Source: Gammaproteobacteria bacterium RIFCSPHIGHO2_12_FULL_35_23 (GTDB taxonomy: Bacteria; Pseudomonadota; Gammaproteobacteria; UBA12402). From it: DNA of 64,000 nucleotides. The stretch is from positions 1 to 64,000 of the forward strand of contig MGXT01000019.1 in assembly GCA_001801465.1 (NCBI GenBank), read 5' to 3'. Shown in pieces: positions 55,424-64,000 of this stretch. Each line of letters opens with the position of its first letter. Within the stretch, counting starts at the first letter, position 1. A program made the translations under genes and the position numbers. The notes under the pieces were generated by a model. The model saw only the letters and a list, made by a program, of their open reading frames with translations, searched no databases and was not told where the DNA came from.

Positions 55424-56350
55424 ATGAAAGCCTATCCTTATATAATCTATCTTAGTGAAAATCGAGCAGGAAAACCGCTTAGTAGACGAATCGTTGTGAT
55501 TGAAGGTCAGCCTTATTTTGAATCAACAGGTACCAGTAATCCATCACGTAATTATCCGGGTATGTGGTATCCTTTTGTCAGTATTAAAGGGAAGGCTGTT
55601 TGTGATTATACACAGATGCCTGAATACCAATTTTATTACAATTGCGAACCAGAGCTTTTTCAGAAAGATCAACTCTATGATGGTTTTATCTTCAAGCTTG
55701 TTTTTCCTGGAGAAGGTTTTTTTAACAATAGATTTCCCACGCTTGAGTCTTTGTTAATTGGATTACGATTATGTTCTCGTAGTAATCCAGAGCAGCGTGC
55801 CGGTTGTTTTGCAAAGGCTTTAGAGCATCCTGCTATGCGTGATAAATTAAAAGAAAGGGCTCAATTACCTTTAATGCTGCAGGATAAAGCAGATTTTGCA
55901 AGCGATGATCCAGATGTTATTAACTTATGGTTGATGACACAAGGCGCAAAAGCTGCTCTGAAAATGTTTAGACCGTTTCCGGTTTCCTATTATGATCTTT
56001 GGCGACCAGAATATAATAATTTACAAAATATCAAGAGTGTGCTGATCGACTATACAAAACACGGTTCAGAATTCTTAAGATGGATGAGTTTTCATAGTAA
56101 TAGAACGCATGTAAATATCATAGCCAGGTTGCTTGATTGTTGTGGCCATGATGCAGACGAATTGGTAGAAGAATTAATTGATTATATTGACTGGGCTGAG
56201 CAGGGATTAGATAAGCTTAATAGAGCCGGTTCTTTATTTAGACGTGTGTTATTTATAAAATTTATGCTCCACGTTAGTCAAACTAAGATGCAAAAACAAT
56301 TAAGTGAAGAGTCTCCTATTTATACAAGGGCTAGACTATTTTGTCGTTAA
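55424..56350 (+). CDS. Unknown protein (308 aa), candidate effector
   Basis: No recognised domain or signal peptide. The first 110 residues look like a beta-rich domain with many aromatic residues (YIIYLSENRAGKPLSRR, PGMWYPFVSIKGKA), the rest is helical with ARLLDCCGHDADELVEELID. It carries no low-complexity tail, unlike its neighbours. It lies between miaB (divergent) and the 1027-aa gene, 131 bases from the latter, which may have its own promoter. Confidence 0.7.
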   Translation: MKAYPYIIYLSENRAGKPLSRRIVVIEGQPYFESTGTSNPSRNYPGMWYPFVSIKGKAVCDYTQMPEYQFYYNCEPELFQKDQLYDGFIFKLVFPGEGFFNNRFPTLESLLIGLRLCSRSNPEQRAGCFAKALEHPAMRDKLKERAQLPLMLQDKADFASDDPDVINLWLMTQGAKAALKMFRPFPVSYYDLWRPEYNNLQNIKSVLIDYTKHGSEFLRWMSFHSNRTHVNIIARLLDCCGHDADELVEELIDYIDWAEQGLDKLNRAGSLFRRVLFIKFMLHVSQTKMQKQLSEESPIYTRARLFCR

Positions 56351-56427
56351 AATAAATTTTTCATTAAGTTCTTGAATATTAACCTTAAACTTAGTAAGTG
56401 TTTGAAATATAATAATTTTAAGCTAAA

Positions 56428-56442
56428 CTTCTTATTAAGAAG
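56428..56442. repeat. 15-bp perfect palindrome before the 1027-aa gene
   Basis: CTTCTTA-T-TAAGAAG, 7-bp arms around one base, 40 bases before the ATG. Operator-like dyad or small hairpin. Confidence 0.6.
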
Positions 56443-56481
56443 AGTAGTTAAATCACGGTTAAATTAAAGAAAGAGGAACGT

Positions 56482-59400
56482 ATGCCTAGTAGTGAAAGAT
56501 CGCAGATTTTTAAAGCTAGTGAGGAAGGACCTGAAGCTTTGCAAGCTTTTGTCCAACAACAACTTGGTCGCTCACCCCAAGAGCGCGAAAGACGATTAGA
56601 GTCAACACTATTATTACAAGATGTAAAAAACGCTCATGCACAGGCTAGAAACTTATTATTAAGATATATCATTAGCCTTTTTGCGACTCAACAGCGTTTA
56701 GCCAATAAAACAGGTCGTTTGGTATTAGATTTCTCAGCGCCAGTGCCTGCAGCGCCACCAGCACCTGCTAGACCTGTTGACTTCCCACCCAGACAAGATT
56801 GGCAAGCTTATTGGGCGCAACAATGGCAAACAAGTTGGCAACAATTACAAGTCATGCACCCTTTTGGGATAGAAGTTCTTTTAACCGATACCGAAAGTCA
56901 TGTCGACCCAGATATTAATTATTTTTTAGAATTGCGAACAAGTTCTGTACACCATGCTATGAGTATATTGCTAAAGACAGAAAATCCAGTTTATCAAACG
57001 ATTTATCAAACACTGAGAAGAAGAATAGTGGAGCTAGAACAACGTTTAGATCTTCCTTATAACATCAAACTTGAATTAGCTAAAGAATTAATTTCAACCT
57101 ATATCAACGATTGTTGTATCGTAGTAGCTAGACAGTTTTATGAATTAGAAGAAGGTAAGGAGCCTAGTGTCAAACACTTAGAGCATATGTTAAAGCTTTT
57201 AGGTGCTACCGAGCAACGACATCCTAGCCCAGCAGTACGACGAGATGCATTAGTTTTAAGGTTTGGGGGCAAGGAGCTTAGTGAAGGGTTGCGGGCTGCT
57301 AGTACAATTAATGCTGAGTTTTGCAGACGTCATTATCGTCGTACTGCAGAACAAAAAAGGATTATAGCTGAAGCTAGATTAAGAGAGAGAGCGGCGGATG
57401 AACGTTTAAGAGAAGAAGAGGAACCAGTTCCTTCTGCTTCTGCACATGATCCTGAGGGCTATGATTTAGCAAATTTTGGTTTATTAGAGCAAATGCAAGT
57501 TGCTTTAACTCCAGTTACTGGTGGATTTACTTTCAGTAGTCGCGTTACTCAGGTTACTGCTAGGACAGGGACATTTTCTCCTTTAAAAAATAAAACTCTT
57601 TCAGCACATCAAAAATGTTTATGGGCCTATCGGAAAATGATCCAGTTACTCACTGAAGATGCACAAGAAGCTGTTGCCAGTGGAAGGCAGCCACAAGACA
57701 TTACCCATGTGCATGTGCACTTGATTTCTGGTTCTATGCTCGGAGGTCTTTTTGATAGTCAATACAAGCAATTTATGTATAGTCGGATTGCGGCTTATCG
57801 TTTGTTACCTGTAAATCTTTATCGTCATGGCGATAGACCTGAAAGTGTGCGAGTAGGTGAAAGAGACATCGAACCAAATTTTTTATATTGTTGCTTTGGT
57901 GTTAATTCGTTGCGAGGCATGCAAAGTACAGAACAGTATGGCGTGAATGCCATGACCATGATTCATCTTTATGAAAAATATATTGAGCTCATGAAAAACC
58001 CACAGGGTAAATTACCCCAAGGGTTTTTATCAATTAAAAAAATTTTGCAAGCCGAAAGATTGGGTGCAGATGAAAGTGAGGAATATAAAACTGCTTTAAG
58101 AGCTTTAAAAGCAGCTGCTTTAGATTATCTTCGCTTGGTAGAAAATGGAGCAGCCAGTAAAGAACTTGATAGAGCCTTAAAAGATGTCAAAGCAAAAGAA
58201 AGGGTGGTCCATATTAAAGCTATTACCATTGCTAATGCAATTAAAAAACAGGTTTGTGATAATGTTGCTATTAAAGCTGCGGTTGCAGGAGAGCCTCCTG
58301 CTATTCCTGCACCAGAAGATAGAGCAGGTTGGTTTGTATATAATCGTTATTATGCAACGCAATGTATGTATTTAATTCAGCAGCTAATGCCACACGTTAA
58401 TCATGTTAATGCTGGGCTGTTTGGTTTTAGTTTTCGGAATATATTTAAGGAAAGCCATACTTCAGATAGTCGTAATGGATTAATTCAAGCTTTGATTCCA
58501 ATGTTAACCAATGCAATGGGTGTATTTAGTAGTTATGGTTGCAAAAGTGCTAATGACAGAGCAGTATTTGTAGCGTTAATTGTGCAAGCCTTAAGTGAAA
58601 GGATGGCTGCACGAGGTAAAATAGTAGAAGAAGATATTGCTGCTATTTATGAGCAAGTTAAATGTAATTATCCTCATAGCTTAACACAATGGCACTCACA
58701 ATTTGATTTACGCGGTGGTTTTCAAAAGTTTGCAGACAGTGAGCATATTACTAAGGCGCGAGGCTATGAGGCTAGAAAAGAATTATCAGGTGAAGCACCG
58801 CATATGAAAAAAATGGTATTTAAAGTACGCCTAAGTTTAGATAAAGCGCATTATGCCGATAGTGCATTCTACAAAACAAATTTTAAAACAAAATTGCCAG
58901 AAGCTATACGAAAAGCCTATAAGGGAAAAGGTGAAAAATTTAGTTTACGCAACCTGTTTGTGACGCATAACAGACATCAGCAATTAGAAAGCTTTTTAGC
59001 AAAGCTTACTGATTGTGATGAGTTTGATCAAGCGGCACGCTTGTTATGGCTTCAATATAAGGCACTTAAGACAGGGCTTTTGAAAGATATTTTATTAGGC
59101 GTTTTAAAACAATGTGTCGAAGATCACTATGGAGGCTTGTGCTGTCGCGGCAATAGTACTGAAGCAATAATCAAGGATGCTTTAATAGGTAATTGTGTAT
59201 TGACCACTAATGGCCTAGCTTATGAATTGGAAAAATGTCAAGATTTAGAGCTAAAAGGAAAAATAATTAAATTCAACCTGTTAATAGAAAAAGCGATGCA
59301 GGCACTTTTACAAAATATTGAACAGCATCGTAATAGCCCGGGAATGGATGATGCAATTAGTAGATCTTATCAAATGCTTTTTAAAATCAATAAACTATTA

Positions 59401-59565
59401 GTCATAAAATCTACTCCCGAGGAAGATTTAGAGGTATTGTTTGAGCATCGTTTACAACAAGCAAGAGAACTTAATCTGTCTTCCCCTGTGGTGCAGGAAT
59501 TTACTGATTATTTAGCTGAAATTGATAGAGGACCTAGTGAGGCACCTTCTTTACCTCATCCTTAA
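56482..59565 (+). CDS. Giant unknown protein (1027 aa), candidate effector
   Basis: No recognised domain. The first 120 residues are helical, broken by a Pro/Ala linker (VPAAPPAPARPVDFPP); a second helical part reaches about residue 310, with a charged stretch rich in Arg/Glu; from about 330 to 640 there is a mixed region with HVHVHLISGSMLGGLFDSQY; the C-terminal 350 residues are helical, ending SLPHP. No signal peptide or membrane segment. AAAGAGGAACGT gives a good ribosome site. Its stop lies one base from convergent gatB. Confidence 0.75.
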   Translation: MPSSERSQIFKASEEGPEALQAFVQQQLGRSPQERERRLESTLLLQDVKNAHAQARNLLLRYIISLFATQQRLANKTGRLVLDFSAPVPAAPPAPARPVDFPPRQDWQAYWAQQWQTSWQQLQVMHPFGIEVLLTDTESHVDPDINYFLELRTSSVHHAMSILLKTENPVYQTIYQTLRRRIVELEQRLDLPYNIKLELAKELISTYINDCCIVVARQFYELEEGKEPSVKHLEHMLKLLGATEQRHPSPAVRRDALVLRFGGKELSEGLRAASTINAEFCRRHYRRTAEQKRIIAEARLRERAADERLREEEEPVPSASAHDPEGYDLANFGLLEQMQVALTPVTGGFTFSSRVTQVTARTGTFSPLKNKTLSAHQKCLWAYRKMIQLLTEDAQEAVASGRQPQDITHVHVHLISGSMLGGLFDSQYKQFMYSRIAAYRLLPVNLYRHGDRPESVRVGERDIEPNFLYCCFGVNSLRGMQSTEQYGVNAMTMIHLYEKYIELMKNPQGKLPQGFLSIKKILQAERLGADESEEYKTALRALKAAALDYLRLVENGAASKELDRALKDVKAKERVVHIKAITIANAIKKQVCDNVAIKAAVAGEPPAIPAPEDRAGWFVYNRYYATQCMYLIQQLMPHVNHVNAGLFGFSFRNIFKESHTSDSRNGLIQALIPMLTNAMGVFSSYGCKSANDRAVFVALIVQALSERMAARGKIVEEDIAAIYEQVKCNYPHSLTQWHSQFDLRGGFQKFADSEHITKARGYEARKELSGEAPHMKKMVFKVRLSLDKAHYADSAFYKTNFKTKLPEAIRKAYKGKGEKFSLRNLFVTHNRHQQLESFLAKLTDCDEFDQAARLLWLQYKALKTGLLKDILLGVLKQCVEDHYGGLCCRGNSTEAIIKDALIGNCVLTTNGLAYELEKCQDLELKGKIIKFNLLIEKAMQALLQNIEQHRNSPGMDDAISRSYQMLFKINKLLVIKSTPEEDLEVLFEHRLQQARELNLSSPVVQEFTDYLAEIDRGPSEAPSLPHP

Positions 59566-59566
59566 T

Positions 59567-61009
59567 TCAATGAGTGACTCTTTTTAGTTGCTGTTTTAAA
59601 ATTTCATTTACTTGCTGAGGATTTGCCTGGCCTTTAGTTGCTTTCATAGTTTGACCTACGAAATAACTAAATAAGCGCTCTTTACCCGCTAAATAATCTG
59701 CTAGTTGCTCGGGGCTGTTAGCAATGATTTCGGCAACAATTTTTTCTAAAGCTGAGGAATCAGTAACTTGTTTTAAACCTTGCTTACTAATAATAGTATC
59801 AGCATCACCTTCACCAGCCCACATCGCTTCAAAAACTGATTTAGCTATTTTACCTGAAATTGTATGGTCATGAATACGTTTTAACAAACCTGCTAGCATA
59901 GTAGTAGTGACAGGAGAATGCTCAATAGTTAAGTCGTGTTTGTTTAAAGCAGCAGATAATTCACCCATAATCCAGTTAGCAGTAATTTTAGGATCAGTGG
60001 CGCTTAATTTAACTGTCTGTTCAAAGTAATCAGCTAAACTTTGACTGCTGATTAAATTGCCAGCGTCATAAGCGCTAAGTCCATACTGACTTATAAAGCG
60101 TTGTCTTTTAGCCTCTGGTAATTCAGGTAGTTTTTCAGCAATTGTTTCAATAAAGGCCTTATCAATGACTAGTGGTAATAAATCGGGTTCAGGAAAATAA
60201 CGATAGTCATTAGCTTCTTCTTTAGAACGCATGCTTTTGGTTTTATGAGTATTAGCATTATAAAGTCTGGTTTCTTGCACAATTTTATTGCCGTGTTCAA
60301 TTTCTTCTATTTGCCGTTGAATCTCATAATCGATCGCCCGTTCAATAAATCGAAAAGAGTTTAGGTTTTTGATTTCCACTCGTGTACCAAAAGGCTCACC
60401 AATTTTATGAACCGAAACATTCGCGTCACAGCGAAAAGAACCTTCTTGCATATTACCATCACAAATATCAAGATAGCGAACCAGGGCATGTAAAGCCTTT
60501 AAATAAAGCACAGCTTCTTTAGCGGTGCGCAAGTCGGGTTCTGAAACAATTTCTAACAGTGGGGTACCGGCGCGGTTTAAATCAATACCTGTCATGCCAT
60601 GAAAATCTTCGTGTAGTGATTTACCTGCATCTTCTTCAAGATGAGCACGAGTGATTCCTATTTTTTTTACATTACCTTCTGGATCAGCAACCGCTAAGAT
60701 TCCTTTACCAACAATAGGTAGTTCAAATTGCGTAATTTGATAGCCTTTGGGTAGGTCTGGATAAAAATAGTTTTTGCGGGCAAAGATAGATTTTAAATTA
60801 ATATTGGCATTGACAGCTAAGCCAAACTTAACGGCCATTTTAACCACTTCTTTATTTAAAACAGGTAGCACACCAGGCAAACCTAAATCGATCGCATTAG
60901 CTTGTGTATTAGGTTCAGCTCCGTATTGAGTAGCGCTTTCCGAAAAAATTTTACTTTTAGTTTTTAATTGCGCATGTACCTCAAGGCCAATTACTGCTTC
61001 CCAGGTCAT
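59567..61009 (-). CDS. gatB: Asp/Glu-tRNA amidotransferase subunit B
   Basis: Part of GatCAB, which converts Glu-tRNA-Gln and/or Asp-tRNA-Asn to the amide forms. 480 residues: cradle domain with [35 protein letters not shown] and FRCDANVSV, and a C-terminal YqeY tail domain. It is last in the gatC-gatA-gatB operon, 12 bases after gatA. Its presence implies a non-discriminating synthetase elsewhere. Confidence 0.97.
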   Translation of the reverse strand: MTWEAVIGLEVHAQLKTKSKIFSESATQYGAEPNTQANAIDLGLPGVLPVLNKEVVKMAVKFGLAVNANINLKSIFARKNYFYPDLPKGYQITQFELPIVGKGILAVADPEGNVKKIGITRAHLEEDAGKSLHEDFHGMTGIDLNRAGTPLLEIVSEPDLRTAKEAVLYLKALHALVRYLDICDGNMQEGSFRCDANVSVHKIGEPFGTRVEIKNLNSFRFIERAIDYEIQRQIEEIEHGNKIVQETRLYNANTHKTKSMRSKEEANDYRYFPEPDLLPLVIDKAFIETIAEKLPELPEAKRQRFISQYGLSAYDAGNLISSQSLADYFEQTVKLSATDPKITANWIMGELSAALNKHDLTIEHSPVTTTMLAGLLKRIHDHTISGKIAKSVFEAMWAGEGDADTIISKQGLKQVTDSSALEKIVAEIIANSPEQLADYLAGKERLFSYFVGQTMKATKGQANPQQVNEILKQQLKRVTH

Positions 61010-61021
61010 TGTTAGCTACCT

Positions 61022-62476
61022 CTAATTAAATTGTGAAGGCATTTGACGATGCCAATCAGTTTGCTGTTGATATTGATGACTTACATTTAAAAGTTTTGCT
61101 TCTGCAAAATAATTACCAATGAGTTGCATACCAATCGGTAAGCCATTACTAAACCCTGCAGGGATTGAAATACCAGGCAAACCGGCAAGATTAATAGCAA
61201 CCGTATAAATATCGGCTAAATACATGGCAACCGGGTCATCTACTTTTTCATTTATTTTAAACGCAGTTGTTGGAGAAGTGGGGCCTAGAATAATATCAAC
61301 TTCTTTAAAAGCTTTAATAAAGTCTTCTTGAATTAAGCGACGAATTTGTTGCGCTTTAAGATAATAAGCATCGTAGTAACCTGCGCTTAAAGTATAAGTA
61401 CCAATCATAATTCGACGTTTGACTTCTGCCCCCAACCCTTCCCCGCGACTACGCATATAAAGATCAAGCAAATCTTTGGGGTCTTGACAACGATAACCAT
61501 AGCGAACACCATCGTAACGCGCTAAATTTGAAGAGCATTCTGCTAAAGCAATCACATAATAAGCTGGTACGGATAAGCCCATGTTGGGTAAACTAATTTC
61601 ATGTAAATTAGCGCCCAATTTTTCTAATTCTTTAGCAGCAGTATGAATAGTGGTGCCAATGGTAGTATCTAGCTGACTAGTAAAATATTCTTTTGGAAGG
61701 CCAATTCGCACCCCTTTTAAAGAATCGTTTAAATTTTTGGAATAAGAAGGTACGGGTTCAACTGCTGAAGTAGAATCTTTAGGATCAAACCCCGCAATAG
61801 TTTCTAATAATAAAGCAGCATCTTCAGCCGTATAAGTTAGTATGCCACCTTGATCTAGACTGGAAGCAAAGGCAATCATGCCATAGCGAGAAATACGGCC
61901 ATAAGTAGGTTTTAAACCAGTAGTTCCTGTTAAAGCACCGGGCTGTCTTAATGAGCCACCAGTATCAGTGCCGGTGGCAGCAGGCGCAAGTCTTGCGGCC
62001 ACAGCTACCGCTGAACCACCAGAGGAACCACCAGGGACTCGTTCAATATCCCAAGGATTTTTACAAGCACCATAATAGCTATTTTCATTAGAAGAGCCCA
62101 TGGCAAATTCATCCATGTTAGTTTTGCCTAAAAGGACCATACCCGCTTGTTTTATTTTTGCAGTCAATGTCGATTCATAAGGGGCAATAAAATTATCCAG
62201 CATTTTAGAGGCACAACTAGTTTTAATCCCTTCTGTACAAAAAATATCTTTATGAGCAATAGGAACACCCGTCAGCAAAGTGGCCTGGCCTTGAGCTCTT
62301 GCTTGATCGGCTTGTTTGGCTTGTGCTAAAGCCAGCTCTTCAGTCAATGTAATATAAGCATTTAAAAGAGGATTGTATTGTTTAATACGTTCTAAATAAA
62401 GTTTAGTTAATTCAACACTGGAGATAGCCTTGTTTGCTAAGGCCTTGCTAAGTTCACTAACAGTTTTATGGTACAT
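61022..62476 (-). CDS. gatA: Asp/Glu-tRNA amidotransferase subunit A
   Basis: Amidase-signature subunit that frees ammonia from glutamine. The 484-residue product has the Ser-cis-Ser-Lys triad: Lys76 in VPIAHKD, Ser151 in PGGSSGGS and Ser175 in [11 protein letters not shown], in the expected spacing. The segment [13 protein letters not shown] is conserved. It lies nine bases after gatC. Confidence 0.97.
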   Translation of the reverse strand: MYHKTVSELSKALANKAISSVELTKLYLERIKQYNPLLNAYITLTEELALAQAKQADQARAQGQATLLTGVPIAHKDIFCTEGIKTSCASKMLDNFIAPYESTLTAKIKQAGMVLLGKTNMDEFAMGSSNENSYYGACKNPWDIERVPGGSSGGSAVAVAARLAPAATGTDTGGSLRQPGALTGTTGLKPTYGRISRYGMIAFASSLDQGGILTYTAEDAALLLETIAGFDPKDSTSAVEPVPSYSKNLNDSLKGVRIGLPKEYFTSQLDTTIGTTIHTAAKELEKLGANLHEISLPNMGLSVPAYYVIALAECSSNLARYDGVRYGYRCQDPKDLLDLYMRSRGEGLGAEVKRRIMIGTYTLSAGYYDAYYLKAQQIRRLIQEDFIKAFKEVDIILGPTSPTTAFKINEKVDDPVAMYLADIYTVAINLAGLPGISIPAGFSNGLPIGMQLIGNYFAEAKLLNVSHQYQQQTDWHRQMPSQFN

Positions 62477-62485
62477 GAATGGTCC

Positions 62486-62773
62486 TTATACTTCTTCAAT
62501 AACTTTAGGGACTAAAAATAAGCCAGCCTCCTGTGCAGGGGCATTTTTTAAGAAGAGTTCACGTTGATTAGTTTCAGTTACCTCATCATTTCGTAAGCGT
62601 TGATTAATTTCTAAGGGGTGGGCCAGAGGGGCTATCCCATGAGTATCCACTTCATTCATTTTATTTATAAAATTCAATATGTTATTAACATCATTCGTTA
62701 GTGAGAGCAGCTCCCTATCGTTCACATCGAGACGTGCTAAAAAAGCAATTTTTTTGATTTCATCAACTTTCAT
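62486..62773 (-). CDS. gatC: Asp/Glu-tRNA amidotransferase subunit C
   Basis: Small subunit that wraps the A-B interface. ATG 62773, preceded by AAGG, gives a 95-residue protein with KVDEIKKIAFLARLDV, NILNFINKMNEVDT and LRNDEVTE, the GatC pattern; the frame is open further upstream to 62827 but those residues are not conserved. First gene of the operon, divergent from the secreted-protein pair. Confidence 0.94.
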   Translation of the reverse strand: MKVDEIKKIAFLARLDVNDRELLSLTNDVNNILNFINKMNEVDTHGIAPLAHPLEINQRLRNDEVTETNQRELFLKNAPAQEAGLFLVPKVIEEV

Positions 62774-62957
62774 AATGAAAAATACCTTGCAATAAATGAG
62801 GGCAATCATTTTACCTTGGATAAGCATTAAAAACTAGTTTTGTGCTCAATTGAATAAAAAATTATTATAAAAACTGAGCGAAGATTTAATAAATATGGTA
62901 GAAAGAGTTAATATTATTATGATGACCAAAAGGCGATAGCTTAAAAGGAGTTGAATA

Positions 62958-63452
62958 ATGAATGGTAAGAAATTGACAACAGGGATTTTATTATTGTTAC
63001 CGATCATTGTTTTTGCCAGTGGCAGTGCTTGTGGTTCGTTATTTTCCGTGACGACCCGAACCAATAGTGCCGCGTTTCCTAGTGATTTTATAGGTAGATT
63101 TACTACTCCTGCTGAAACTGGTAAGACAGAGACAGTGGAAGTATTTTTTTACATCGATAATGGTTGCGTGACTCCTGCTACCGCAGGGCCAGATCTTTTT
63201 GATGGCTGTAATGATGCTGCACACGCTAGTGGTACTTATGGGTTTAGTCAGCTTAATACCTATAAAGTTATAGCTGGAGATGTAGGAGATATTGGTTCAA
63301 TACGCTGCGTAAAATTTACAGATGGCAATGCTGCAGGCAATACAGGTCTTGTCAACATTACTTGTTCCGATGTAACTAGCCGTTGCACACCGCAAGTGCC
63401 CGGGGAATCCGTTACACTTGCTACACTAACGCTCTCAGGGGTAAGTTGCTAA
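62958..63452 (+). CDS. Secreted seven-cysteine protein, copy 1
   Basis: 164 residues. A Sec signal peptide (KK, then a hydrophobic core TGILLLLPIIVFA, small residues ASGSA) precedes a mature domain of about 140 residues with seven Cys. The product aligns along its length with the next gene (GSLFS, PSD-IG-FTT, GKT, DNGC, GCND--HA, TYGFSQ-NTYKV, IRCV-F-D, PGESV). The lipobox consensus is not met. AAAAGGAG precedes the ATG. I know no family; a beta-sandwich-like exported protein is a guess. Confidence 0.75.
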   Translation: MNGKKLTTGILLLLPIIVFASGSACGSLFSVTTRTNSAAFPSDFIGRFTTPAETGKTETVEVFFYIDNGCVTPATAGPDLFDGCNDAAHASGTYGFSQLNTYKVIAGDVGDIGSIRCVKFTDGNAAGNTGLVNITCSDVTSRCTPQVPGESVTLATLTLSGVSC

Positions 63453-63493
63453 AAGCTAAGATATAATAAATAGGATAACGAAGATAAGAGGCG

Positions 63494-63991
63494 ATGATGA
63501 TAAGAAAATGGATAATAGGAAGTTTTTTGTTATTTCTAGTAGCGCTTACTAGCGCTGCTGGATTTGCTTGTAATCACGGTTCGTTGTTTTCGCTGGTTTC
63601 GCCAATGCAGGGTGTGACCGCACCGAGTGATGCTATAGGTCTTTTTACTACCTCGTCTACTTCAGGTAAGACAGTGGGTGTTACGGTGCAGTTTTTTACA
63701 GATAATGGTTGTACGACCGCAGGCGCTGCCCCAACTATTTTTCAAGGATGTAACGATGTTTCACATGCCGGCATAACCTATGGGTTTAGTCAAACAAATA
63801 CGTATAAAGTAGCTGCAGCAAGTGGAGTAGCGCTTGGAGCTATACGTTGTGTGGAGTTTGTCGATCAAAATAATATTGCTGATAACGGTGCTGTTGATAT
63901 TACTTGTCTAGGTGTAAATACTTGTAGTCCTCAAACACCTGGGGAGTCAGTTAATTTGGGTACCATCACTAACTCACCCGGGGATTGTTAA
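63494..63991 (+). CDS. Secreted seven-cysteine protein, copy 2
   Basis: 165 residues, a tandem paralogue of the preceding gene, 41 bases downstream. Signal peptide: RK, hydrophobic IIGSFLLFLVALTSAAGFA, cleavage likely before CNHG. All seven Cys of copy 1 are kept in the same order (FAC, NGC, QGC, IRC, ITC, NTC, GDC). ATG 63494 or 63497 may start. Only nine bases remain after its stop, so more copies could follow outside the window. Confidence 0.75.
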   Translation: MMIRKWIIGSFLLFLVALTSAAGFACNHGSLFSLVSPMQGVTAPSDAIGLFTTSSTSGKTVGVTVQFFTDNGCTTAGAAPTIFQGCNDVSHAGITYGFSQTNTYKVAAASGVALGAIRCVEFVDQNNIADNGAVDITCLGVNTCSPQTPGESVNLGTITNSPGDC

Positions 63992-64000
63992 TAAATAGTA

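Noticed and set aside
56447..56466. TTAA-N7-TTAA at 11-bp period (GTTAAATCA, CG, GTTAAATTA).
   Set aside because: Only about 20 bases before the start codon of the 1027-aa gene, leaving no room for a promoter; probably a chance match in AT-rich DNA.
1..64000. CRISPR arrays, tRNA or rRNA genes, prophage or integrase genes.
   Set aside because: No regularly spaced repeats, no tRNA-like folds and no integrase or phage structural gene were seen on reading both strands; the search was by eye only.

Overview
The window is an AT-rich stretch of a gammaproteobacterial chromosome, most likely from the order Legionellales (Legionella / Coxiella / Berkiella-like, host-associated). Reasons: the S10-spc-alpha ribosomal protein order, the ssb / yajR-like / uvrA neighbourhood, miaB-phoH-ybeY-corC, zapE and gatCAB are all of gammaproteobacterial type, while between these housekeeping blocks lie large proteins I do not recognise, rich in helix, Ala and Gly, that look like candidate secreted effectors. 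The taxonomic placement is inference; no rRNA or other marker settles it.

Layout. 1-14 kb: tuf end, then a nearly unbroken S10-spc-alpha superoperon (rpsJ to rplQ, with secY, rpmJ and rpoA), with four internal promoters that share a GC-rich discriminator and a hairpin terminator after rplQ. 14.0-15.0 kb: low-coding debris with a 19-bp direct repeat and an orphan IS66-type tnpA. 15.0-21.6 kb: small hypotheticals and a histidine-utilisation cluster (hutG, hutU, hutH on minus; hutI divergent on plus) that encodes histidine to glutamate. 21.6-23.5 kb: ssb and a YajR-like MFS transporter. 23.8-28.8 kb: three unknown genes (two diverged paralogues and a GT-B-like protein) lying between yajR and uvrA. 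28.9-34.2 kb: uvrA, def, an alpha/beta hydrolase and zapE. 34.3-44.6 kb: a second accessory block with an orphan GHKL ATPase-fold protein, an Ig-like protein and two giant proteins of 1308 and 1427 aa. 44.7-51.1 kb: tpiA, a CIO-type cytochrome bd oxidase with a tiny third subunit absent from standard ORF calls, a class I photolyase, and a short archaeal/eukaryote-type ProRS. 51.6-55.2 kb: corC-ybeY-phoH-miaB. 55.4-59.6 kb: third accessory block (308 and 1027 aa). 59.6-62.8 kb: gatCAB. 62.9-64 kb: two tandem paralogous secreted proteins with seven conserved cysteines.

The most interesting material is the three accessory blocks. Several start with TTAA-N7-TTAA direct repeats at 11-bp period, the geometry of the PmrA box that controls Dot/Icm effectors in Legionella and Coxiella; in three of four cases a -10-like hexamer begins exactly 16 bp after the start of the second half-site. 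Several products carry Gly/Ala/Ser-rich disordered segments and four end in proline. I propose a PmrA-type regulated effector repertoire inserted at borders of housekeeping operons; this is a hypothesis, not an identification.
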